Below, in pieces: positions 1-10,327 of a DNA stretch of 64,000 nucleotides. The DNA lies in assembly GCF_011397635.1 (NCBI RefSeq), contig NC_064759.1:21600428-21664427 (forward strand). Direction: 5' to 3'. Every line of letters begins with the position of its first letter. Position 1 is the first letter of the stretch. The notes beneath the pieces were generated by a model. That model saw nothing but the letters and a program-made list of their open reading frames with translations, made no database searches and was not told where the DNA came from. Both the position numbers and the translations under genes were made by a program. Source of the DNA: Epinephelus fuscoguttatus (Eukaryota; Chordata; Actinopteri; Perciformes; Serranidae).

Positions 1-770
1 CAGTGTGGAAAAATATCAAACTGTTCAACTTTTCAAATCCAATGTAATGCTGAAAAATGAACATTTTTGCATATTAAAACATATTTTTGTGTAATAAACA
101 GATTGACCAGCAGTCTGAACAGTTAAAATACAAAAGTTGTTGCTTGACATGTTTCACATTTTGCCTCCAACTTTGTTTATAACTTCGCTGACCTACTTGT
201 ATTGACTGGTATTTATTGTTAACATGACAATTATAAATCCCCATCTGGCAAAACAGTTAATCATTAATCAGTTTTATTTGACTTTCTATTGATCTTTATC
301 GCTATCACTTTTATCACACTTTGAGATATGGTTAGAACAGTCGATGTAGACAGAGGGAATCAGAAATTAACACATGTAGCTGTTGGAGCCTTTGAGGAAA
401 TGGCCAACAGCATGAGAGTGACTCACCCATTGTCATGTGTTGTCTCACACAGACTTGCTGAGGTCTCTCTTTCCAAACAATTCCTGCTTCCAGCAACTAA
501 ATCTGTATTTAAATCTTTTGACATGATTAAATAAGTGTGAAGTCTTAACTCTACCATTGCTGATTGTAAAATTAGTTCAGTGGTTTGTAATGAATGAATG
601 AATGAATGAATGTAATAAGCATAAATGATATTGAAGATATTGAAAGAGTAAGAGGGGCCATCGAAGTGAAGTCACAGCATCAGGAGCACAATGAAACACT
701 CCAACTTCCCCCTCTTTGCTCCTTTGTTCATCCTTCCCTTTGTCTGTGCTGGCACAGCAGGGTTGCAGAC
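1..770. other. Upstream flank without a recognisable gene
   Basis: AT-rich sequence with short chance reading frames only. A short (TGAA)n microsatellite lies at about 590-612. Any promoter or 5' untranslated exon of the downstream Siglec-like gene should be here or just outside, but I see no clear TATA box or CpG island. Confidence 0.5.
590..612. repeat. (TGAA)n microsatellite
   Basis: About five to six tandem TGAA units read directly in the sequence. Confidence 0.9.
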
Positions 771-3700
771 ATGCATGTGGACACTGTCTTTCTTGTGTGT
801 CCTCTGATTTTTGGTGAGTAATTTAATCATATATTATTTTCTCTAAGGAATGCATTAGCTTTAAATTAATTAATTTAATTCATCATTTATCTGTGTTGTT
901 AACCTCATTAAATGATCTCCTGATATCTCTGTCATTAACATAATTATTACACCAAGAGATGGAGAAACCGTTAATTTTTCTGTCTGTGAATGTGTCCTGC
1001 AGAATATACCATAGCGCATGATTACATTATATTCACAGATGAGGATTGTTTCTGTATCTTAATAGTTAAATGCTAATTTCTCTTCTCTGTGAAGTTGATG
1101 ACAATATGAAAATGTATATGCAAATAATTCCTGAAATAATCAAGGTAATATGGATTTTTAAGTATTTACTTCAATTTCCCACCGAGTATAATACTTGAGT
1201 GTAGTACATTTTCCAGAGCCACAAGTGCTGTTGCTCTCTTCCTTTTTCTAAATATACATCTGTTGCGAAATTGTTCTAGGTCATAAAATGCATTTGCAGA
1301 CAGTGCAGCTAAATACAGCAGCTCTAACCTCGTGTTAGTTCAAGTTTATTCTTTATGATGACCTTTCGAGAAGATCTCATGGGAGTTAAATCAGTTAGGG
1401 TTGTGAGTGTTGTAGTTTGGATTAGAAACGTTTTAAATGGCCATGTACTATGGGAACTGTCTTTAGCTTCTCAGTGGTCAAGTTTAAAGTAAAATTCAAG
1501 CACACAAGACATGAACATCACAACTATGGGGCACAGCTGACTGGCTGCTGTCCCCCGGGATTTAATCTTGAACCTGGCATCGTTACATCAGACCCTGTGT
1601 GTTGTTAAATTATTCTGCTCTCTATCACAGCAGCCACACTGTGGAAGAGAGTCCAGGCTGTCTCTCCTGTGCCCTCAGTCCCTGACCGTGTCCAAGCACT
1701 GGTGGGCTCCTGTGTGGTGATCCCCTGCTCCTTCACTCCTCTAGCTCCTCACCCTCCCAGGGGGAGGAAGGAGAGGGTGGATGTCCGGCTGAGGTTCAGA
1801 GGTGGCGGTCACTTGTTCCCTCTTCGCAGCACCGCTTTTAACAGCGAGGACAGAGATCAAGTGAGCCGGGATTTCCAAGGCCGGACGTCGCTCTTCGGGC
1901 GAGTCGCAGATGGAGACTGCTCGGTGAAGATCGAAAGGATCAGCCAGGATGACTCACGGGTGTTTGAGATCGCTCTGAAGAGAGGTGACAGCTTACTGTG
2001 GGGGAAGCCAAGGAGCTTCAATCTGGATGTTGTGGGTGAGTGGGGGAGTCACTGTACTGGCTCTTTCTTCTCTTATAAAAGTACTTGATTGGTGGATATT
2101 TAACAACCAAAAAATGTCTGTGTATCCAGAGCAAAGAAAATATATTATAGTGTAGGAACAGAAATCCAGTATATTCATGCAAACACACAGTACAGAACTC
2201 CAACAATTGAGTTACGTAGTGAGCTCACACTGCACAGTATGTTAATTTTGTGTAGGCCTACTTGAGAAATGCCAGGACTGTGAGAGGTGAGCTTACTGGA
2301 CAAACTGCCCAACAATGCAGTTTTTGAGCCAGGCAAAAAGCTATTTATCTGTCAAATGATTGATTTTTAACATTTTTCAGGTGAGAAAGTAACTATCGAC
2401 TCCCAGTATGTGTCACTTTATCCAATTAATGCCTGTTTAGAAATTCACTGTAACGTTTTCAGAGATGTGAGAGCTGCTGGCTGGATCAGATCGGCTGTCA
2501 CGACTGTCTTGCTTGAGCATTCAGTCAGCTGGTAATGGCATACTAATCTTTCTTTTAGTAGGCCGTAAATACATGTGGCTGATGGGTTAAATAGTTCCTA
2601 TACCTACATGAAAATGAATGTCTGGGGACAGAAATACCACAATAATGGCCTTGCTGGTTTTTGGAATTATTTTGTTTGTCTCTAAGAAAATACACATCAG
2701 TATTAAAACACTGTTATGATGGAGCGTTTCCTCACTGACAGACACTCCTGAGGCTCCTGTCATCAGCGGCATGTTGTCTGCCACAGAGGGACAGCTGGTC
2801 ACCCTGAACTGCTCCGTCAGCTATCACTGCCCCTCCAGACCTCCGGCCCTACAGTGGAGCTGGGAGAGAGGAGCCCAGCTGAACAGCACGGAGCCTGGGG
2901 AGGTACAGACACTTCACCCAGAGCCCCACAGGCCGATGTTACTGGCCTCTTTGTCCTTCACTGTGTCACATCAGGTGAAACCCCGGCTCAAATGTGAAGT
3001 CAGCTACCCAGGAGCCAAAGCGTTGGCCATTTCAAAGGATCTGCATGTGACATGTAAGCATAGTTTTAACTATTATCTTTGTGTCTCCTGGCTCATTTAC
3101 ACGCTAACCTTGTTTTTATCTTTGCTTTATAGTCTCACCAAAAGATGTAAAGGTTCAGGTCCAGTCCTTGATAGTGCAGGAGGGGGGCAGCGCCTTGTTG
3201 GTCTGCTCGTGTAAAGCTGACCCGCCGGTGTCTGAGTATCGCTGGTCCTACAGTCAGCACGGCCGTACAGTGCACCTCGACCAGCGCACACACACAGTCC
3301 GGGTGCACAACGTGACACGAGACATGAGGGTCCGCTGCTCAGCAAAGAACCTGATCGGTCGAGGAGAGTCCCGGCCCACGTCGCTAAACATACAATGTAA
3401 TCCTACTTCCTGTAGGCCTACCTCTGATGGCCATGCACACATATATTAGGATTATTTGACAAGAAGCTTAACCTATATGTGTTTGGTTTACAAGGCTGTC
3501 AAACAGTAACCGTAACAACAGGTAGTTTGTTACACCTCTAACTGATCGGTTGTGGTCATAGTTGTTCTGATGACGTTTAAATGTGCCCCTTCTCTCCTAC
3601 AGATAAACCAGCCATCCTCCGGCTCTCCTCCACCTGTGTTGTGGACGATTCAGAGTTGCTGTGTCGCTGTTCGGTCGACTCCAACCCCAAACCAGCAGTC

Positions 3701-6700
3701 ACCTGGAGCGTGAATGATACCGTTCCACCTGGCAATTACAACGTTTCCGTAACATCTGAGCGCAACACGCTAACAGCCACACTGAAGGGCCACATGGACA
3801 AACCTCAGACTGTGATCTGCTTTGCTTTCAATGCGCTAGGAAATGACTCGCTGATGTTGCTGCAGGGAGGAGAAGGTTTGTTCAAAGCAATGTTCTCCCA
3901 CACTTACAGGGACGACAGCTCTGCCTCTTGTTTATTCGCTCTGATGTAGGGGTGGTGGTGCTCAAACATCTGTGCAACGTGCCTGCAGCTCGGAAGCATA
4001 AGTAGATGGGAAGAAAGTGAATACCTCAAAGAAAACCTTATGTTGTTGTACCATTATTGAGCCTTCCTGTTGCTGCAGTCCATTTTATATGTCCTTATAC
4101 TGCAGTGCTCAGTCTGTTGCAATTTAAAAGCTTACTTATGGTGGAATGTCTAAGTGAAGTCGTTACATTAAGCTTGAACGAGCAATATGTCTGAAAGGCC
4201 TAGAGTTCAAATAAAATCCATGTTGTTCCACCCATGGTGACGAGAGAAAACTCTAATTAATATATTATTGTTTCACATCATATTCTGATCCATCTCTTTC
4301 TGTCCATAAACAGAGACAGCACCTTTGTTGTGGATGTTGATACCCGCTGCGTCCATCTGCCTGCTCATATTCCTTCTGTCTCTTTGTTTCTACTGCTGCC
4401 GAAAGAGAGCTGGAAAGTACGTGAGGCAAATCTGCCCTTTAAATGTTTACTTAACTTTGTCACACTTGCACAATTTGAGGTTTCACGTACCTGTTCTGCC
4501 TCTCACAGAAATGTCCTGAGTCGACGCCCGGCTGTGTACCCTGGAGGACTGGGAATTTACCAGGACCGAATGCCCCTCTATATAAACTGCACAGAAGTGA
4601 CTCATATCTACACCAACGGCAGCTACCAACTTGTATACCAGAACTGCACACCACTTTTTGTCCACACTAAGCAGGTATTTGATTAATGTTATCTTTAAAG
4701 CAGTTGTTAAAGTGTGTTCCTCTGCCTCTGCAGAGGAACACACTGCACATGAATGAAAACAACCAATCAGAGTCGAGGTGTCTTTAATGCAGCTGTCAGT
4801 CATGTTAGTCACTGCTCGTTAACTGCGGTTAAACTGTCAAACTAGGCAGCGCTGTTCATATCTGAATCAAGATTCTGTTGTCAAAGGCTTTCAAAAACAT
4901 ATTTTAGTGTACTGTTTAGCTGTAAAATGAGAATGTTTGTGACTCAGTTGAGCCAAAACCAAGCACCGCCCATCGGCCCAACTTCCTCATTTTACAGCTA
5001 AACAGCACACTAACATAAATTTTTGAAACCATTTGAGGTGAGAAAAGGCAGTGCAGTAACAGAATCTTGATTCATCATTGATGAGCGCTGCCTAGTATGA
5101 TAGTTTGACTGCAGTTCAAGAGCAGTGATGGATATGATTGACAGTTGCACTGAAGACGCCTTGGCTCTGATTGGTTGTTTTCATCCAACTGTGGTATTTT
5201 CTAGAGAATGCCATTAGAAGCACTATGAGGAGGCAGAGGAACATGATTTTTTTTCACAGATTAACTATCTTACATACTACTGTAAAGATACTGTGATAGT
5301 TTCAGCAAATATGACAAAGGTTTTATCTATCCACCTTATTTTTCACGGAAACACGGAGGCAAAACAGAACGCAGCCAGCTTCCGTTTTTTTGTACGACAC
5401 TTCCGGTCCAGCATTCTTACCACTGTGTAAATGGGAATCGCCTTGTTGTTTGCCTTGCTGAGTTTAGCTATATATATGTATATATCACATTTTTCACGTC
5501 ACTATATCACCGTTTAGACTAATCTGATGTTTGTAAAGTCTATAAACACAATGACTGAAGAAACATTAGTATTTTCTCTGTGTATAATTAATAACATGGT
5601 TATCGTAGATTAGCTGTGCTAACCGTTAGCTGTTAGCCGTTAGCCGTGTCTGTAATAACTCACTAAACTCACAAAGTGGCCCGTGAAAAAAAATTTCTCC
5701 AGCGGATGTCTTAGTTACAACATGATTGAGCTAATTGGAGTAGTTTCATGTCGTATCCGACAACGGGGGACTTTTAATGGATGGCGATCCTGATGTTAGC
5801 TTTGCTGCTGGTGTTAACGTTAGCTGTCCCTGTCAGCTGCAGCCACTGATGCTTTCTAGACATCGTGATTTCCCAAAACTGAATAAATATCACACATAGC
5901 AACACAAAACTGCTTTGCTAGCTCAATCATGTTGTAACGGCTGGATGGCTGATGCGTACATGCTGATTCAGGTGCTATCAGAGCCGATCCGCGCATCACT
6001 ATGGCTTAATGATCAACTCAGTCAATTAAAACAACCCGTCCTGTGTTAGGAGTGTATGTCGCTGACAGAAAGAAAGAAATGAAGAAAGAAAAGGGAAAAA
6101 AAAGATAGAAAAGCAGCGTACACCTCACATATTTATTTCTCACAGTTGCGCGCACGTTTGGCTGGCATGCAGAAGCACCGTCTGTGTGTCGAGGGTGCGA
6201 GCCGCAGCTTCAGCTGCTCAGGTAGAGAGGCTTAGCCCGGTGTGTTTTTTCGCTGATTCAGTTCTGCAGGTTCTCTGCTGGTACACTGGAAACGGGGATC
6301 AAGCAGTTTGTCTCACTCGGGATAGATTGTGCTTTTTTGGTTAATAGTTTATGATTGACGTGTGATTTATTCGCATTTAGAGGGAATAAATTTCCGTTAT
6401 AACGCAAATGTGGACACAGTTATCTATACAAAATACACAGACTAACTAACTAACTGATTGACGAACATAAACAACTAAAAATTGAAAAAAAAAACATAGC
6501 TTGCACCGTTAGCTCCGGTAAGGGAAAGCATGAGGGAAAGCGGCTGACCGGAAGTCACGCACAAAAAAACGGAAGTTGATCACTATTTACTTCCGTGTTT
6601 GAAAATAAGGTGGATAGAGGGTTAACAACCACAGATTTGCGTGAAGGTTATGTTCTTCGTAATCTTACTAGAAAATGGCAAATTCCACGTTTTTCTCCTC

Positions 6701-8178
6701 ACTAACTTGGTCAATCCATGTGAAATTTGGCACAGTGGTAGAGGGTCATGGGAGGATGTGAATGAAGCAGTATTACATCAATTGGCCAAAGGGGGACGCT
6801 ATAGCAACCGATTGAAATTGCAAACTTTGAATGGGCATATCTCATGCCCCGTATGTCGTAGAGACATGAAATATTGCACAGAGATGCCTCTCCTCATGAG
6901 GAGCAAATTTACCTCAAGAACCCATAACTTCCGATTATACAGATTTTCCGCCATTTTGAATTTTTTGAAAAACACTTAAAATTGATCTCTTCCTAGGAAG
7001 TTTGACCGATCTGCATGAAACTCGGTGAACATAATCTAGGGACCAATATCTAAAGTTCCCTCTTGGGAAAAGTTGGAAAACTTACTAAAACTGAGCTTCT
7101 ATAAGGTAATGAATATTGCAGAGGGCGTGGCTCATCACATAAAGGTGTATAACATCTCAAGGGTTTCACCGATCACCACGCAATTTTGTAGGCATATGAC
7201 CACACATAATCTGAGGGGACCCCTCCATTATTGACCCCATCAAACAAAATGGGGGCGCTAGAGAGCTAATTTCTTATCTAGGCCTAACCGACATATTAAT
7301 TTTTTACTAAACTTGGTAGATATGTAGAACAGGACACCTCAAGGTGACTGGAGAAATTTAACTCTAATTGGCAACTGGGTGGGGCTATAACAACAGAAAA
7401 ATGCTTAAAAATGGCTAAAGTGCGACCGATCGCTGTGGCTCCCCCCGAATGCTGTTTGTTTTTTTTTTCTTTCTAATTTTTGGTATGACTAAGTCATGGT
7501 ATGGTATGCTGTACATAATCACGGAAACTGTCAGTGTGTCATTCTGTCAGTCAGTCATTCTGTCTGTCCCACGTTTTTCTACTCACTGATGTGGTCAGTC
7601 TATGTGAAACTGCACATAGGCATTGAGGATTGGCATAGGTAGAAGGTGACAAAGCTACCAGTGGGTATGGACTAGTCTCTATAAACAGGCATCTGCATAT
7701 GAATGCAAAATCTGTAGGCAATGGAAGAGACAGAACACATCAGCTGAAATGCAATCTCAAAAGCCATCAACTGTGGTTTGACAATGATTTAGCATATATT
7801 AGCTTTTTAAGCTTTTAGATTTTTATCTCTTTAGAGATTAGCCACAATGACCAGCATATGGATGAGGAAGTCTTGGCCCAGATATCTACTGGCTACACCA
7901 GATCTCCTAAAGTATTGGCTGTCACCCTCAGAGGCTTACAGTTGTCAGGCCAATAGCTGATGGGTTCTGATATTCTGTTATCAGCAACAGCAGGCATTGC
8001 ATACATCTGTTCCTTTTTTCAGATGCGTCCGATGGCCCGAAGAGGAGGAGAGAGAAGAAGAGGAGGAGAAGTTGGAGGAACAGACAGACGAGTGGGTCTG
8101 GGGGTGAGAGGCACAAGAGAGGTGCAGGGCACTGCTGCGGCTGATGCAGAGACAGCCATCTATTTGGAGATCCTCTGA
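771..8178 (+). CDS. Siglec-family Ig receptor (CD22/MAG-like), 8 coding exons
   Basis: Predicted type I membrane receptor of the immune or glial surface. Coding exons: 771-813, 1631-2035, 2742-3053, 3133-3396, 3603-3875, 4314-4416, 4509-4674, 8023-8178. Every junction has GT-AG and a matching phase, and the sum is 1722 nt (573 residues plus TGA). Domains: signal peptide (about 1-25), V-set (about 26-149), three C2-type Ig domains (about 150-253, 254-341, 342-432), membrane span 437-461 followed by RKR, and a tail of about 112 residues. The Siglec hallmark is clear: domain 1 has GSCVVIPCSF and domain 2 has NCSVSYHC, the cysteine pairs that give the intrasheet and interdomain disulfides of Siglecs. 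The tail has YIN (491), YTN (501) and YQN (510) plus a C-terminal TAIYLEIL. Odd points: the F-strand arginine that binds sialic acid in Siglecs aligns with isoleucine, and the first and last exons are the least certain. If the exon 7 donor is not used, the frame runs on to a TAA at 4684-4686. It has four Ig domains against five in MAG and seven in CD22, so I give no symbol. Confidence 0.8.
1631..2035 (+). other. V-set Ig domain exon of the Siglec-like gene
   Basis: Phase 1-1 exon coding the N-terminal, normally ligand-binding, Ig domain. The B-strand cysteines (SCVVIPC) and the E-strand cysteine (GDCSVKI) are present. The F-strand region reads DDSRVFEIALK, whereas classical Siglecs have Tyr-Phe-Phe-Arg there. 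Whether the domain binds sialylated glycans is therefore open. Confidence 0.8.
4213..4316. other. Intron end before the transmembrane exon
   Basis: AT-rich intron end leading to the acceptor before 4314. The intron 3876-4313 holds no recognisable element. Confidence 0.5.
4713..5246. repeat. Long imperfect palindrome (foldback element)
   Basis: The left arm (about 4713-4940) and right arm (about 4985-5246) are inverted copies. Both outer ends carry GTTCCTCTGCCTC and the inner ends carry TTTAGCTGTAAAATGAG or its complement. Arms of about 230 bp match by eye at roughly 80 percent. It lies in the last intron of the Siglec-like gene and is probably a non-autonomous DNA transposon. No target duplication was resolved. 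Confidence 0.8.
5327..6618. mobile_element. 1.3 kb DNA transposon with about 80 bp terminal inverted repeats
   Basis: The left end (CTATCCACCTTATTTT at 5328) recurs inverted at the right end (AAAATAAGGTGGATAG, ending near 6617). The homology continues inward through ACTTCCGTTTTTTTGT on both sides. The interior has no transposase-like reading frame, so it is a non-autonomous element. Superfamily not determined. Confidence 0.75.
6640..7650. repeat. Dispersed repeat with two diverged internal units
   Basis: The segment from about 6690 (CACGTTTTTCTCCTCACT) is echoed at about 7571 (CACGTTTTTCTACTCACT). Both are followed by a similar run of sequence, so the block has an internal direct repeat about 880 bp apart. 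It resembles a dispersed fish repeat of unknown class. No credible coding potential. Confidence 0.5.
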
Positions 8179-8212
8179 GCTCACTGTGAGAGTGACATGA
8201 TTCACCTGCTAC

Positions 8213-8218
8213 ATTAAA
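8213..8218 (+). terminator. Candidate poly(A) signal of the Siglec-like gene
   Basis: ATTAAA, the commonest variant hexamer, lies 35 bp after the TGA at 8176-8178. It fits a short 3' UTR for the long-tail isoform. Confidence 0.4.
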
Positions 8219-9839
8219 CTCACATTAGACTTCAGATTCAATCTCACACTGGCGGTAATGCATAGCTTATGTAACATTCAGTTATTTGTATATATTGTTA
8301 ATCCATATTGAACTCTTTGAGTGTTTGCCTGTGACATGCCTGTGTGCTGTTCTTTGTTTTTTATGAAATATGAAACGGATTGATAAGAGTTTTTTATTAT
8401 TATCATTTCATCCTGTGTCTATTCTACACACACACACGCGAGCGCACATAAGCATTCAGATTTGATTTGGTCTTACCACCTACTGCTCCAATTGCATTTG
8501 TAACAGGAGCTGCAGCATGGTTAACACAAAGTGATCCTCAGGTGGTGATTTAAATTTCAATTAAATGTATCTGTTACATGAAATCATACAAGGTACAACC
8601 CCAGTGAAATGTAACCCCGTCAGCTCCTTCAACTTCTGAATGGCAGTGTAGTGTGCAGCTCAACCTATAATGCAGTTTGTAATATTTATTAAACAAGTGA
8701 GGAAGTGTGTCAGTGTGCTCATGAGAGAACAGAAGTGTCATTGCAGGAAGAGCTCGGGTGCAGTTGATAACACTAATACTTTCTTTGTTCTACTAAGCAT
8801 CCCAGTTAGTTTTACCAGTGAAGCCATTTTGCGGCCAACTTCTCATTAGTTTTTCACAGCATTCACACAAAAGCATGAGCATTGTGTTTAAAGAACTGCC
8901 ATTTACTGTAACTGCAAAGTACAAAAAACATTGCAACATTTACAAAAAAAGACAACAAAAGAAGAAATACAGGAGAATTCACCCACAAAGTCCTGTCCAA
9001 CCATTCATCCATTCATCAAAATACACACTATTATCAATACATAATTCATGCCAGGCTGAAATAGAACTCGTCAGCTCGTGTTAATGACATTAAAAGTTGT
9101 GAACATGAACTTGTGAACTCTGAGCTCTCAGAAACTTTCCACTTGCAAGGTTGTGATTATGCAACATCCACTTTACATATAGAATCTATCTTTTTTTAGC
9201 AGATGTCTTAATGTTTTGGTGTTTAGAGTGTTAAATAACATTTGAGTGGAAAGTAGACTTTTGGCTGAAGTCCTTTTTGTTGCAAATATACCACATCAGT
9301 GCACATAAAGCACATGTATGTAAACTATAATTTCTACACATGTAGATGTACTTTTCCTAATTGCTTTGTTTGTATCCTTTCTTTGTCTTTATCTTATTTG
9401 GTCTGGCAATATCCCCCTAGGGATCAACAATGTTATCTGATTTCTAGAACTGGAAGACTAGGAAACAAGGATGCCTATTGTTTCTTTTTTTTTTCTTTTT
9501 TTTTCTTACAGTTGCAGTTAAATCAGGAATGCCAGAACTTGAGCTGTTATTAATGAAAACTGCATCTGTAATTTTCCTATTGTGAGATTTCAAAATGTGT
9601 GCCATGAAAAAAGGTTTATGAAAAGGTTTCTTGGTAACAAAAGAAGAGATGAGTGTCCACAACAAGGTAAATGTCATATTGTATATATTATATAAACATA
9701 AAGTGTATGTTTCTTAGAGGAAAGGAAGAAAAAAGTACATACAATACTTAGTTTATAATTAAATGTATGTGTTTGATTTGAGGACATTTCTGTGCATATT
9801 CTGAACGATTGGTGGCGATAAAGCTGATGATGCCATTTA
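8219..9839. other. Intergenic spacer between the Siglec-like gene and XRCC1
   Basis: About 1.6 kb of AT-rich sequence with a short CA/CG-rich tract near 8428-8448 and poly-T runs at 9480-9507. No gene, RNA or clear transposon recognised. Confidence 0.5.
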
Positions 9840-10327
9840 AACTGCAGAAGAAGAAGTAGAACGCTCCCATTGGATGAAAAATGCCATTAGGCGGAAGTTA
9901 CGTCACAGCACAACAGCCATCGGGCTTTTGGTGGGAATATGAGTTCGCTTCCACGCACCTTTAACTTAAAATTAAAAGCATTTCTATATGTTTGCTGATA
10001 TTTAACGTAATGCCAAAGTTAGCGGCTATGTGTCACGCACATAACAGTTTCAAAGGTTCGTGCTAACAGCACTTAGTGTGTGTTTAAATCATCAGGCTAA
10101 TCAGGAAAAGTTCACTCTATTGTTTGCTAGCATGCTATCACGTTAGCAGGCACAGTAGCTGATTTACAGCAAGGCGCATTTACTAAAGTTTTCGAGGCTT
10201 AATTTAACGCCACTGAAAGGACAATTTGTGTGTTTTATATTTGTTGTTAACTGGTTGAGACAGCGCTTAGGGTTTCCCCTTCATACTGGATAATTAATTT
10301 ACCCTCAACCTGTCAAGATTCAACAAC
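9840..10327 (+). promoter_or_regulatory. XRCC1 promoter and 5' UTR
   Basis: An inverted CCAAT box (ATTGG) sits near 9870. CGGAAGTTACGTCA at 9892-9905 fuses an ETS site (CGGAAGT) with a CRE half (TACGTCA). A GCCAT (YY1-like) motif follows at about 9916. ETS/CRE/CCAAT promoters without a TATA box are usual for housekeeping repair genes. Transcription probably starts between 9920 and 10250, and the 5' UTR runs to the ATG at 10328. Confidence 0.6.

Noticed and set aside
328-534. 68-codon frame upstream of the Siglec-like gene
   Set aside because: No domain, no splice continuity with the Siglec exons and AT-rich composition.
775-807. Alternative start ATGTGGACACTG for the Siglec-like signal peptide
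   Set aside because: This frame meets a TGA before the donor at 814. The ATG at 771 stays open and joins the V-set exon in phase.
4483-4812. Minus-strand 109-codon frame over Siglec exon 7
   Set aside because: Shadow of the plus-strand coding exon and the palindrome; no support.
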